Of a stretch of DNA of 64,000 bases, positions 1-10,900 are shown piece by piece. Numbering within the stretch: position 1 is the stretch's first letter; each line of letters starts with the position of its first letter. This stretch comes from a gamma proteobacterium endosymbiont of Lamellibrachia anaximandri (GTDB lineage Bacteria; Pseudomonadota; Gammaproteobacteria; Chromatiales; Chromatiaceae). The stretch lies in assembly GCA_016756835.1 (NCBI GenBank), contig JAESPE010000003.1:17684-81683 (forward strand), read 5' to 3'. The position numbers were made by a program, and so were the translations under genes. The notes under the pieces were generated by a model, which saw only the letters and a program-made list of their open reading frames with translations, was not told the DNA's origin and ran no database searches.

Positions 1-1276
1 CGCAGTTTCCGTCGGGTGTCCAGTCCAGATAGAAACGGGAACCCAGGAACAGCGCTGTTGTGACCAACAGCAATCCGTAGAGCCAACGCCGCCAGAAGAT
101 TACGTCCAGGGCGGGATTCATGGCCTCGGCCCTGGCCAGAGCCTCCTGCGGCTTTTCGTACTCAGGTGCCTGGTTCCTCGTTGAGACCACTTCGTAGTCC
201 GCAGGCAATCCTGTGGGTACGTAGGACACTACATCCCGCCTGATTCTCTCCAGTACGCTGCGATGAATCTTCGGTCGTTTGATCTCCACGCCATTTTCCT
301 GATCATTACACAGATGATCGATATGACGGGGTTTGTAGCGATAATAGGCGCCGGCTCCTGCACGTGAATCGTGCTGCACGCCATGCCAGTCAGCATGTTG
401 AGAGATCTCCTTGCGTTTTGCCTGGATGAACTGCAGGTTGTGCGCTGGATCGTCGAAGCTCTCGACCTTGGAAATCATCCAGTCCAAGGGCACCAGGGAT
501 AGATTATCCATGGGATACCCGCCGCCCACGTCCGCATGTACGCCCGAGAACCATACCTGGTCGATCCGACTGGGGTCATTTTCCTTGGCTTCATTCCACA
601 GCAGTGGATGGAAGGTCAGCCGTTCATCGTCTACTGAGACGGCGTGGCAGGCGCGAATAACCTTTTTGGACAGGCAACGATCCGGAAATCGGATGGGAAA
701 GATATACTTGTTCCAGAGCACGGATAATTCATCGATAGGCAGGCCGTAGGCGTCCACTGTGTCCCAGACACCAATGAACTGGATGTCAGGTTGTTCATTT
801 GAAAAGGGTTCTTTGCCCAGCCCTAAAATTCTACGGTAGAGCCTGCTTAGCAAGGTTTGATGAAACTGAGAACGGAAGGCGCTGTAGTTTTGTCGGGCGA
901 TCCCGTCGAGTTCCGTTTCGTCTGCAGCATCTGTTTTCAGACCGCAGTATGCGATCATGCCCGCTAGCACACGGGTCGTGAAGGCACCCCGGCTGAAACC
1001 GAACAGGTAGATCTTGTCGCCTTCATTGTAGCTGCGGCACAGAGTCTTATAGAGCTCACGCACATTGCGTTTGAGACCATAACCGAAGGCGCCTCCAAGG
1101 ATTTTGAACAGGAGGAATTCCTGGGAGCCGACGCCGTCATCATAGAAAGCGACCTGATCATTTTTTTGCAGATCCAGTGTGTCGTACAAGCGCCGGACAT
1201 TGGTGCGGTTTCTGCTTGCAGCACTATTTCCGGTTCCATCGGAAAATAGGATGATTTTCTTGTTTTTGCTGTCCAT
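1..1276 (-). CDS. DUF2235 (Tle1-like) alpha/beta-hydrolase-fold protein, partial at window edge
   Basis: The frame is open from an ATG at 1276 to the left edge, so about 425 residues are visible and the C-terminus is missing. The start of the protein reads KKIILFSDGTGN, the usual opening of DUF2235 domains. A nucleophile elbow GFSRGA sits at residues 93-98 with Ser95 as the probable catalytic serine. Near the edge there is a hydrophobic stretch (WLYGLLLVTTALFLG), a likely membrane segment after the hydrolase domain. The start is preceded by AAGGTGG. DUF2235 proteins include the Tle1 phospholipase effectors of type VI secretion, but many family members have no known role and no T6SS gene is visible here. 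It is divergent from the hemerythrin gene. The family call is firm; the substrate is unknown. Confidence 0.8.
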   Translation of the reverse strand, partial: MDSKNKKIILFSDGTGNSAASRNRTNVRRLYDTLDLQKNDQVAFYDDGVGSQEFLLFKILGGAFGYGLKRNVRELYKTLCRSYNEGDKIYLFGFSRGAFTTRVLAGMIAYCGLKTDAADETELDGIARQNYSAFRSQFHQTLLSRLYRRILGLGKEPFSNEQPDIQFIGVWDTVDAYGLPIDELSVLWNKYIFPIRFPDRCLSKKVIRACHAVSVDDERLTFHPLLWNEAKENDPSRIDQVWFSGVHADVGGGYPMDNLSLVPLDWMISKVESFDDPAHNLQFIQAKRKEISQHADWHGVQHDSRAGAGAYYRYKPRHIDHLCNDQENGVEIKRPKIHRSVLERIRRDVVSYVPTGLPADYEVVSTRNQAPEYEKPQEALARAEAMNPALDVIFWRRWLYGLLLVTTALFLGSRFYLDWTPDGNC

Positions 1277-1425
1277 TTTGCCCACCTTGGTGAAATTACC
1301 TTGACGATGTGCGCCAGCGTGGACCGGGATGTTCCTCTGGACGCGCGGTGCATCGGGTGACTCCACAGTCCAATATAGAACAACGCTCTAGAAATTAAAA
1401 TCTTCTGAGATATGTCGCCTTGGTG

Positions 1426-1439
1426 TTGACGTTTATCAA
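1426..1439. promoter_or_regulatory. FNR/Dnr-type box upstream of the NO-response cluster
   Basis: TTGAC-GTTT-ATCAA matches the FNR/Anr/Dnr consensus TTGAT-N4-ATCAA at 9 of 10 positions. Its centre is near 1432.5. A possible -10 (GATACT, 1463-1468) would put transcription start near 1475, so the box would sit at about -42, the class II activator position. The genes that follow include a hemerythrin, a DUF2249 protein, an NnrS-like protein and a Crp/Fnr regulator, so control by that regulator or by FNR is likely. The transcription start is inferred. Confidence 0.75.
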
Positions 1440-1498
1440 AGATTGTCTCTGTGCTTTTGGTTGATACTCTCCATTATTTTATGTGGCCAGAGGTATCA

Positions 1499-1936
1499 AT
1501 GAGTACCATTTCTGCAACGATGACGCACGATCACCGGCGTTGTGATGAGATCTTTGCCGCAGCGGAAAACGAGACGGCGAAGGGAAACTGGGAGGTTGCT
1601 GCCACCCAATTCGAGGCGTTTCACTCGGCGATGGAGCACCATTTTAAGATGGAAGAAGAGGTGCTGTTTCCCGCCTTTGAGGAAGTTACCGGGATGGCGA
1701 TGGGGCCGACAGTAGTGATGCGTGGCGAACATGCGCAGATGCGTGATCTGTTTCAAGAGATGACTGAGAGCGTGGAAGCCAAGGATCAGGATCGCTACCT
1801 GGGGTTGTCGGATACGCTGTTGGTGGTTATGCAACAACACAATGCCAAGGAGGAGCAGATGCTCTACCAGATGTCGGACCAGGTACTTGGCGGCCAAGCT
1901 TCCGAGTTGCTGAGTCGGATGGAAGCCATCGACTGA
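1499..1936 (+). CDS. Hemerythrin HHE-domain protein
   Basis: A 145-residue protein of one hemerythrin domain. It has the expected iron-ligand pattern: HDH at residues 10-12, His42 with EHH at 46-48 followed by an acidic run before LFP, then RGEHAQM, and QHNAKEEQMLY near the C-terminus. Such four-helix bundles bind a di-iron centre and handle O2 or NO, often as part of repair of nitrosatively damaged iron centres. The ATG at 1499 is chosen over an in-frame upstream codon at 1451 because AGAGGT precedes it and homology begins there. It is the first gene behind the FNR-type box, with the DUF2249 gene 9 nt downstream. Confidence 0.88.
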   Translation: MSTISATMTHDHRRCDEIFAAAENETAKGNWEVAATQFEAFHSAMEHHFKMEEEVLFPAFEEVTGMAMGPTVVMRGEHAQMRDLFQEMTESVEAKDQDRYLGLSDTLLVVMQQHNAKEEQMLYQMSDQVLGGQASELLSRMEAID

Positions 1937-1945
1937 AGCAGCACA

Positions 1946-2215
1946 ATGGTGATTAATCTGGATGTCAGCATGCTGGAGCCCTGTGAACCGCTGGAGCGGA
2001 CACTGGAGGCGGTACAGGCGCTAGCATTGGGTGACTGCCTTCATGTCATCCACTCCCGTGAGCCGCGCATGCTTTTTCCCATGCTTGAGGGGCGCTTTGT
2101 CTGGAAGGTCGGCACTGCCCGCCTGGGACGATTTGAGATCTATATCTGGCGTGCCGATGACCCGGAAATGGCCGCAACGGTCAGGGCGCTGATGGGGAAT
2201 GCTGAGGCATGCTGA
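1946..2215 (+). CDS. DUF2249 domain protein
   Basis: An 89-residue protein with the DUF2249 layout: an N-terminal strand ending in a short LEPCEP segment, a helix, then GDCLHVIHSREPRML and a C-terminal strand pair with FEIYIWR. The fold is TusA/SirA-like. DUF2249 domains are commonly found beside hemerythrins and NnrS-like proteins in denitrification or NO-stress clusters, as here. The biochemical function is not established. The spacer to the hemerythrin gene is 9 nt and the end overlaps the next gene by 7 nt, indicating one operon. The Shine-Dalgarno is weak, suggesting translational coupling. A GTG one codon later is an alternative start. Confidence 0.8.
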   Translation: MVINLDVSMLEPCEPLERTLEAVQALALGDCLHVIHSREPRMLFPMLEGRFVWKVGTARLGRFEIYIWRADDPEMAATVRALMGNAEAC

Positions 2216-3519
2216 CTCAGGCCAGCCTTTCGCTTGAGCAGGCGCCACCGTTCTCCGTTCCAATTCGTTTTTTTCTTACTGCCCCGTTGTTTCTGTTCCT
2301 TGCCGGTGTAGTGCTGATGCTCTTTGGGGCCGACGCGCTTACGTTCCGCTGGTCACCTGTTACCCTGGCACTTACACACCTCTTCACTCTGGGCTTTTTG
2401 GGATTGGTGATGGTTGGGGCGATGATGCAGATGCTCCCCGTGTTAGCGGGGTCACCGGTTCCTGGTGTTCTTTGGATCAGTACCCTGGCCCACTTGCTGC
2501 TGACCATTGGTGTCTCCTCTCTTGTCATCGGGTTTACCCAGGATGGTAAGTTCTGGATGCCTCTTGCCATGGTCGGGCTTGCGGGAGGTTTTGCTGTCTT
2601 CGGGGGCGGGGTGGCGATAGCACTTCTGAAGATTAAGGCACCGAGTCCCACCGTTACGGCAATGCGCCTAGCTGTTTCAGGATTGGCGGTGACGGTTATT
2701 CTTGGCCTGTTGCTCACCGCCAGTCTGGTCTGGCCTTTGCATCTCTGGCAGCCGTTGGTGTTGACCAATATTCATCTGAGCTGGGGGCTGTTGACCTGGG
2801 TGGGATTGCTGGTGCTTGGTGTTTCCTACCAGGTGGTGCCTATGTTTCAACTCACACCTGAGTATCCTGTGCCGATGACGCGGCATCTCCCCCGCGTACT
2901 GTTCATGCTGGTATTGCTTTGGTCGATGCTCTACCCGGCGGGAGTTATGGAATGGACGCCGGATTGGTTTGCATGGGGTATCGTGGGTGCCATCGGACTG
3001 GGCTTTTCCGGCTTTGCCTGGTCGACGCTGCAGTTGCAGCGGAAACGGCGTCGCAAACTGCCGGATGTGACACTCGACTTCTGGCGTTTGGGCATGCTGA
3101 TGCTTTTGGCGGCTTTTCCTGTCTGGATGATGAGAGGTCTGGACCACCGATTCGTCTTACTGCTGGGCGTGGTCATGCTGGTCGGCTTTGGCCTTTCTGT
3201 TGTAAATGGGATGCTCTATAAAATTGTCCCGTTTCTGAGTTGGTTTCACCTGCAACACCGAAAAATGGTTCACCAGGGAGGTGTGGGACCGCGTATTCCC
3301 ACCATGAAGGACTTTCTTCCTGACACATTGGCGCGCCGTCAATATCGCTTGCATCTGCTGATGTTGGCGACTTTGGGCGCAGCTGTATTTTTTCCGGAAG
3401 TGCTTTCCCACCTCGCGGGGTCTCTCTTGTCGCTATCTGCGCTGCTGCTCTGCTACAATTTAGTGCATGCAGTCCGACGATTTCGTGCCGTGAGCATTGA
3501 GCTGGATAGGGTCGGTTGA
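2209..3519 (+). CDS. Twelve-TM membrane protein, NnrS-like
   Basis: A 436-residue, almost wholly hydrophobic protein with about 12 membrane segments. Histidines lie at the edges of helices in motifs such as LTHLFTLGFLGLVMVGA, NIHLSWGLLTWVG and PFLSWFHLQHR, a pattern reminiscent of NnrS and haem-copper subunit I proteins. NnrS-type proteins bind haem and copper and relieve nitrosative stress. The full metal-ligand set of an oxidase cannot be confirmed by eye, so the call is NnrS-like rather than a catalytic subunit. The start overlaps the DUF2249 gene by 7 nt. It lies between DUF2249 and a Dnr-like regulator, which supports an NO-related role. Confidence 0.7.
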   Translation: MLTQASLSLEQAPPFSVPIRFFLTAPLFLFLAGVVLMLFGADALTFRWSPVTLALTHLFTLGFLGLVMVGAMMQMLPVLAGSPVPGVLWISTLAHLLLTIGVSSLVIGFTQDGKFWMPLAMVGLAGGFAVFGGGVAIALLKIKAPSPTVTAMRLAVSGLAVTVILGLLLTASLVWPLHLWQPLVLTNIHLSWGLLTWVGLLVLGVSYQVVPMFQLTPEYPVPMTRHLPRVLFMLVLLWSMLYPAGVMEWTPDWFAWGIVGAIGLGFSGFAWSTLQLQRKRRRKLPDVTLDFWRLGMLMLLAAFPVWMMRGLDHRFVLLLGVVMLVGFGLSVVNGMLYKIVPFLSWFHLQHRKMVHQGGVGPRIPTMKDFLPDTLARRQYRLHLLMLATLGAAVFFPEVLSHLAGSLLSLSALLLCYNLVHAVRRFRAVSIELDRVG

Positions 3520-3569
3520 CAAACTTATCCATGGTGCGGACTGCCTCTTAAATACCTTTGGAGCGCAGT

Positions 3570-4277
3570 GTGTCGATAGAGCTGAAACAGTCGTATCTTT
3601 TTGCCCGCCTGGACGAAGAGCAGATCCAGCGTGTTGAGGCAATGAGTCGCCGCATAAGGCTATCGGATGGGCAGCATCTGTTCCAGGCCGGAGAAAAAGC
3701 GACGCGCTTCTACCTGGTCACGCAGGGCCAGATCAAGCTCTATCGTCTGGCCCTGAATGGTAATGAGAAGGTAATTGAGATCATCTCTCCCGGCCACACT
3801 TTTGCTGAAGCATTGATGTTTCAGGAGAGTCCCAACTTTCCGGTGAATGCATCAACCATCGGGGAAACTGAAGTGATCTCTTTCGATAACTCCGCTTTTT
3901 TCGCCATGTTGCGGGAGTCGGTGGATACCTGTTTCCGTTTAATGGGGGATATGAGCCAGAGGCTCAAATGGCTGATCAAGGAGATTGACGACCTCACACT
4001 GCAGAGCGCCACCGGGCGGGTGGCAGGTTTCCTCTGGGGACGCTGGAATGCAGGGAAAACGAACGGAAACACCATCGAACTGAACGCCCCCAAAGGGGTG
4101 CTGGCCTCAAGACTCTCAGTAAAGCCGGAAACCTTCTCCCGAATCCTGCACAATTTTTCCGAGCAAAAGCTGATCCAGGTTCATGGCAGCAGTATCGAAG
4201 TGATTGATGAGGAAGGACTCTACCGGCATGCTGAGTCAGCCGGGATTTGTGGAGGCAGCCTCTCGCCGGACTTGTGA
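3570..4277 (+). CDS. Crp/Fnr-family transcription regulator, Dnr/NnrR-like
   Basis: A 235-residue regulator. Residues about 1-115 form a cyclic-nucleotide-type sensory beta-roll (LFQAGEKATRFYLVTQGQIKLY; PGHTFAEALMF), followed by a dimerisation helix and a winged helix (LASRLSVKPETFSRILHNF). There is no N-terminal cysteine cluster, so it is not an Fe-S FNR; Dnr-type family members sense NO through haem. The GTG at 3570 is preferred because GGAG (3560-3563) is well spaced from it; a TTG at 3558 is an alternative. The gene ends the NO-response cluster and could act on the box at 1426-1439. The ligand is inferred from context. Confidence 0.78.
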   Translation: MSIELKQSYLFARLDEEQIQRVEAMSRRIRLSDGQHLFQAGEKATRFYLVTQGQIKLYRLALNGNEKVIEIISPGHTFAEALMFQESPNFPVNASTIGETEVISFDNSAFFAMLRESVDTCFRLMGDMSQRLKWLIKEIDDLTLQSATGRVAGFLWGRWNAGKTNGNTIELNAPKGVLASRLSVKPETFSRILHNFSEQKLIQVHGSSIEVIDEEGLYRHAESAGICGGSLSPDL

Positions 4278-4474
4278 TCCAGCCGCCTTGTGCTCCGTTT
4301 TTTCCTTGTCGTGGAATTTTACAGCGGCAGTTTTTCTTGCTTCAGATTCTATATATTGTTCCTATCTTGTTGTTGTTTGGGTAAATAATCCCATGTCTCA
4401 CCGTAACTTAACGGATTCCACCCGCTTTTTATCTCTGATAAAACCAAAAAAAGAATATAAATTCTATTAATGTG

Positions 4475-4491
4475 TCGGGTTATTTTACATG
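4475..4491 (+). promoter_or_regulatory. Upstream element shared with the PEP-CTERM promoter region (copy 1)
   Basis: TCGGGTTATTTTACATG matches 15 of 17 positions of the sequence at 18581-18597. In both places it lies 77-80 nt upstream of the -24 GG of a sigma-54-like promoter. Similarity extends on both sides: an A-rich run before it, and a ctgga-like stretch plus catt..ttg after it. An enhancer-binding-protein site is the natural reading, but the protein is not identified. The 4278-4911 stretch is AT-rich and holds no convincing gene; this element and the promoter below are what can be recognised in it. Confidence 0.55.
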
Positions 4492-4553
4492 CCAGACTGG
4501 AGTCTTCTTTCATTTATTGAAAAAAGATCTAGAAATCATTGATTTGGGTTTTA

Positions 4554-4569
4554 TGGAATACATTTTGCT
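4554..4569 (+). promoter_or_regulatory. Sigma-54-type -24/-12 promoter for the giant RHS gene
   Basis: TGGaatacattTTGCt has GG (4555-4556) and GC (4567-4568) with the strict 12-nt register of RpoN promoters. The -24 element lacks the usual CAC after TGG, so it is a moderate match. Transcription would start near 4580, leaving an AT-rich leader of about 330 nt before the ATG at 4912. The homologous arrangement upstream of the PEP-CTERM gene at 18759 increases confidence. Confidence 0.5.
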
Positions 4570-4911
4570 TAGTTTTCAAAGAGAACCAGAATCGTCTCGA
4601 ATCGATTAGGTTTAGAAGAAAAATAGAGTAAAGAACCTGGCATGCCGTTAAAGCTGGGCTGTGCAAAGCAGTTTGGAAGAGGCGTTATGTCACAGATATT
4701 TATGTCCTGGTCGTCCGGCCAGGTTATCCCGTCCATTTTGACTTGGGACAGGATCAAAATCATGCGTTTTCAAGCTCGCTGAATGCGAACTTGAATGGTT
4801 ACGCACACGCCTTCCTACAACGTTTTATGAGATTAAGCTGATTACTGGATGACCCGGATTTAAGGGTTGCTGTGCTGAAAATAAAGCATTCAACGGGATG
4901 AGATTAAGCGT

Positions 4912-7900
4912 ATGAAAGGATTTTCCGGGTTCCGCAAAACCATTTTTCTTTTAACTGCGCTTAACTGCATCTATGTGCTGCCGGCCTTTGGTGAATTGAG
5001 CATGGGGCTGGTTACAGCAACAAGTGTTCAGCGCGTTAATCGGTTTGAAGTCATCTATACCTATACGGCTGTACTGAATAATAGTGGACCCGAGCCACTG
5101 AGTAATGTTACCGCAACTCTCACAAGCAACACGCCGTACCTGACAATTATCGATGGGGAGATAGTTTTTCCGGACGTCCCGGTCAGTGACGGCATAGAAT
5201 CAACCGATACAATCACTATACGGTATAACAGGCGTCACACGTTTAGGGATGAGGATCATGATTGGAGCTTTAGCCAGGAAGATCCAGCCCCTTCAAATAC
5301 AGTTCCAGTAGCCGACGCAGGGTCGGACCAAAGTGCCTTTCTCTGGAGCACCGTAACACTGAATGGTTCCGGTTCCAGTGATGTTGACGGTGATTTACTG
5401 ACCTTCACCTGGTCCCTTCTGAGTGCGCCTGGCGGCAGTGCCGCCGCTTTGTCCGATCCGAATGCTGTCATGCCCGACTTTGTATTGGATGCTGTCGGGA
5501 TCTATGAACTGGAACTGGTTGTGAATGATGGGACTGATGACTCAGTGCCGGACAGGGTTCTTATTACCACCAGCAACTCGCCACCGGTAGCCGACGCAGG
5601 GCTGGATCAAAGCATTCTTACCGGAACCACGGTTTCGCTGGATGGTTCGGGATCCAGTGATGTTGATGGCGATCTGCTGACTTTTACCTGGTCCTTGCCG
5701 GGCGTGCCAGCTGGAAGTGTGGCTGCTTTGTCGGATCCCAATGCTGTCATGCCCAGTTTCATAGCCGACCTGCCAGGCAGCTACTTGGCTGAGCTGATTG
5801 TGAATGACGGCTTTGTCGATTCAGCAATAGATATTGTCACTGTCACAACCGAAAATTCAGGACCTGTGGCGGATGCGGGGCCCGATCAAACGGTCGCTGT
5901 CGGTGACTTGGTGACCCTCCAGGGTAATGGTTCCAGCGATGCGGATGGTGATGCGTTGAGTTATCTGTGGTCGTTGATTGCCGTACCCACGACCAGCAGT
6001 GCCAGTCTGTCGGATCCCGCCGCAGTTTCCCCGGCCTTTATCCCCGATGTGCCGGGAGACTATTTGGGCCAGCTGATTGTAAACGACGGAGTGACTGACT
6101 CAGCACCGGATACGGTGAAAATCAGCACAATCAACTCTGCGCCGGTAGCTGATGCAGGACCGGATCAGACGTCGTCCGTGGGTGGTGTGGTGACGTTGGA
6201 TGGCAGTGGTTCCAGCGATGTGGATGGCGATGTACTGACTTATTCCTGGGCCTTTACCAGCAAACCGGCTGGCAGCAGTGCCAGTCTGAGTGATCCCGGC
6301 GCACTCTCCCCGGCATTTGTCATCGACCTGCCCGGTACCTATGTTGTTGGGTTGGTCGTCAATGACGGTACGCTCGACAGTGACTCGGATCCGGTCATTA
6401 TCCAGACCGAGAACCAAGCGCCGGTGGCAGTGGCGGTGGCCGATGCCGACAGTGTGACACTGGGCACACAGGTGAATCTGGACGGAACCGCTTCCAGTGA
6501 TCCGGATGGGGATCCCCTTGGCTATGCCTGGACATTGACGACACCGACGGAAAGCACGGCAATTCTATCGGACGCTACCAGTCCGACACCGGGTTTCACC
6601 CCGGATGTGGCAGGTAACTATCTGGCTACCCTGGTGGTCAGTGACGGTACACTGGCCAGCGTGGCCCAAGTGGCGGTAAGCGCGTCTATCCCGAACAATC
6701 CCCCCACGCTTGTAGCGGTGGGCAATCGTACCATTTCAGCCAGCCAAAACTTCTCCCTGAGGTTGTTTGGAATAGATACAGATATCGGCGATACGCTGAC
6801 CTATTCACTGTCGGTATCACCATCTGCAATGAGTGTAAATCCAGCCACAGGTGATCTTAACTGGACACCTGGTGCTGGTGATCTGGGTGCGAACGTGGTG
6901 ATGGCTCAAGTGAATGACAATGCGGGATTGAGCGATGCGAAGAGTTTCACCATCGACGTCGTCGCGCCGGTGGTGCCGCCACCTGCCAATGAGCCACCAC
7001 AGCTGGCGCCGATTGTCGACCAGACTGTTACTGTTGGAAATGCACTGGCAGTAACGCCCACTGCAAATGATCCGGATGTCGGTGACAGCCTGACTCTCTC
7101 CCTGCCATTAGCACCGGCTGGTTTGACTCTTGCCGCAGGTGGAACGCTGCAGTGGACACCCACAGTTGATCAGGTTGGCTCCCATGATGTGACCGTTCAG
7201 GTAACCGATGGCTCAGGGGTTGTCGCGGTACAGAGTTTTATCGTCACCGTTATTGCAGTTAACCGTGCACCAGTCGCCGTGGATGATACTTATACGGCCA
7301 GAGTGGGTGAGACCCTGGCTGTTGCTGCACCAGGCATTCTAGAAAATGATATGGACCTTGACGGTGATGTACTCACCTCAGCACTGGTAACTGACGCCAG
7401 CAAAGGCACGTTAAACCTTAACCCCGATGGTTCGTTTGACTATACGCCGACACCACCTGAGTTTGTTTTCGATTTCGGCACCCAGATACGCTGCCAGCTT
7501 CCAGAAAATGAGCGTCGTTCAACCGAAACAGTGCCGATCATTATGGATCTCGATGGTGACGGGCAATCTGAACTCATCTTTACCGGAAGCTATGCAACCG
7601 GTGGTGCCAGCCGCCAGCATATCACCGCAATGCGACCAGATTGCAGCATTCTCTGGTCTTTCGAGAGTGCAGGCTTCGGAACCCCTATCCCCAATCTTGG
7701 GACTACGAGCAACCCTCGACATCCGATGGCTGCAGCAGATATGGACGGCGATGGCAATATTGAAATCTTAGTTCCAATTCGCACCACTGGAATACTCAGT
7801 GATCACCGGTATCTCATTCTTGATCACGAAGGCACCCTGATTGGCCAGACAGATCTCATACCGCAGATAAATTCTCAGACTGCTTTTCAACATACAGCCC

Positions 7901-10900
7901 CTGCCATTGCGGACCTGGATGCTGATGGTGATGCGGAGATTGTTGTCGCCTTTATTCAGGCTAACTTGCCCTATCTGGCTATTTTTGACCACAACGGCAA
8001 CTTGCTGGTCGTTAATGAAGATGCACCATCGACAGCAAATACCAGCAATTCAGCGGGAACCAAGCCGGTGATTGTGGATCTTGATCTGGATGGCATTCCT
8101 GAAATCCTGATGACCAGTCATGTTTACAGCAATACCGGTGTCTATCTTAGAACCTTTCCGCTGAATGAAAGTCTGGGTGCGGCCACGGTCCATTCTAATC
8201 CAAGAGCCATTCCAGCGGTGGCAAATTTCGACTCAGACCCTGAGCCGGAAATCTATTTCCAGACCAATCGGGGCATTTATCTGTTTGATCAGGACGGCTC
8301 CCTAATCTGGTTTTTCAATGACGATGCCCGCAAGAATGTGGTTTCCAATAGCGGGTTTGATATACCAGTCACCCTTGCCAATGTCGATGCTGACAGCGAA
8401 ATAGAAATCGTGACCTATATAGGGCGCCACTATCTCACGGTGCTGGAGGCAGATGGCAGCATAAAATGGCAACACACTGATGCGGAGTGGATTTTTGATG
8501 ACGTTGCTGGGCCAACGGCATTCGATATCGATGGCAACGGTATCGCTGAGGTCATTCACGTTAATGGTGTTGAAGGGCACAATGGCGGTAGCAACGGGCT
8601 GTATATTCATGATGGAGAAACCGGGGCGGAACTTAATTTCACCCGACTGAACCAGGGAGGAAGCCACCTAAACAGTTTGTTGATTGCCGATATGGACGAC
8701 GATGGCGAATCAGAAATCATTGTTAACAATGCTTTTAGCACGAACGCTGTCTGGGCCGGCAACATTGCTGTTCTGGAAGGGCTTTCCGGCTATCCTTGGG
8801 CGGCTTCACGCGGCATCCGTAACCAGCTGATTGATACCTACACCCATATCGAGGATGACGGTGGTGTACCGGTCTCTGTCAAACCACACTGGTTGCAACT
8901 TGGCAAAAATGGTTTCAACTTTGTGCCTCAGTCGACCAAGGTTTATACACAAATACAGTGTGAATCGCCTTTGGCTACACAGCTGCAACACAACGCTACT
9001 ATAGCTGTGGGTGACGTTGATAATGACGGTGATATAGAACTTGCAGGTGTTGCCTTCTTTGGTACGACCCTTCAGGGAACTGAAGTGTGGCTTATGAACG
9101 CTGATGATTGTAGCCAACAACTATTACCAAATGCGGCTGATATTAGAAATGCAGGCGGCATGAGTACGGGTTCGCAACTGGGGTTACATGATATTGATGG
9201 TGATGGTGACCTGGAAATAATCGGGGTACGTCGAATCATCCCCGGGGTTGGGAGCGGTGGTGGAGAACAGTTGCTTGCTGTGCATCACGATGGCTCCCTG
9301 GTATGGCCGGGCGACGGTGCCAGTGAACCCCTTGGGCTGGTCAGCTCAATCGGCAACAGTTCTGATGGCGGGTTTGCCCAGATGGGCCCAACCTTCGCCG
9401 ATATTGACGGCAATGGCAGCGTGGAAATCATAATGTCATGGTATACCGGCGCTTTCGGTGCAGCGGCACCCGGCAATGGCGTCACGGTGTATAATGTTGC
9501 TGATGGCACCATCCTTTGGGAATACCTCGGCACGACAATTGCGGGAGATACGGATTACAAACCACCCACCGTGGTGGATCTGGATCTCGACGGCACCCTG
9601 GAGATCATTTTCCACAAAGAGGTGTTGGATCACTTGGGCAATAAGGAATTTGATCTACCAATAATATCCCTGCCTGAATCTCATCTTTCTGTGGCAGTTG
9701 CCAACTTTGATGAAGATCCGTTTCCGGAGATTGTTGGCCGTGATCAAGGTCATCTGTATCTGTTTGAGCATGATGGGACCACGGTCTTTGCCAATCCCAA
9801 CAATAATAATTCGCAGAGCCAGATTTCGGTCGCTGATTTTGATGGCGATGGTGAGGTGGAGTTTGCCTGGTACAACGGTCTGGGTGGCTTCCTGACATCA
9901 GGCTATATGGAGGTTTATGACACAGATGGGTCGCTGCTCTGGAGTCATCAGGGACTTAAGGAGTTTGGTGAAGACATTACCCGTTTGAAGGGCGTCAACC
10001 CAACCGCCTTCGATGCCAATGGTGATGGTGCCTTCGATATTGTTGTTCATCTGGATATCCCAAATCCAATCTTTGGTGAAGACGACGGTGTTTATATTTT
10101 CGATGGACGCGACGGTTCGTTACTGGAATACATGCCAATTGGATCTGCTTCCAGAGAGCAACGATACACCACGATAACGGATATTGATGGTGATGGTGCG
10201 GCAGAAATTATCTCTTCTTTCTCTAACGGGCTGGCGGGTGCGACTCGTATATGGGAAGGCACAGCATCTCAGCCGCTGCCTGACGCACCGGCACATCGCA
10301 ATCAATGGACTTTCAATGAAGGTTATGCCGATGCCAAAGGCAATACACTCAGTAATCCGGTCCCTCATTGGTTGCAGTCGGGCCTAAATGGTTGGAATTT
10401 GATCAAGCTGCCACCGGACCCACTGGCGGGAACTACCGACAGCTTTACCTACACTGCAAATGATGGGCAGGTTAACTCCAATACAGCGACGGTCACTTTC
10501 GATGTGCAGCCACCCGGAACGCCACCCGTATTCTTATCTGCTCCGGATACGCTGACTACGGTAGGATTTTCCTATGAGTACGCACCACGCGTGGTCGATA
10601 TTGACCCAGGGGATTCGGTAAGTTTTATTCTGACAGGCGGGCCAGCCGGTATGACCATTGATCCGGGCAACGGCAGGGTATCTTTTACGCCCGACAGCGA
10701 AGGCAGCTACAAGGTCAGCATACTTGCGAGTGATACCATTGGTTTTAGTACACCGCAGACCTACACATTAACGGTTGGTTTGCCGGTTACTGTGCCTAGT
10801 GTAATTAGTCAATCTCAAGCCATCGCCGAAACCTCGCTGGGGGGTGTTGGGTTGCTCACGGGTGATGTGCTAAGTCTCAATCATCCTGTTATTCCAGCTG

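Noticed and set aside
4569..4763. 64-codon minus-strand frame upstream of the RHS gene
   Set aside because: No Shine-Dalgarno, no domain and it overlaps the likely promoter region.
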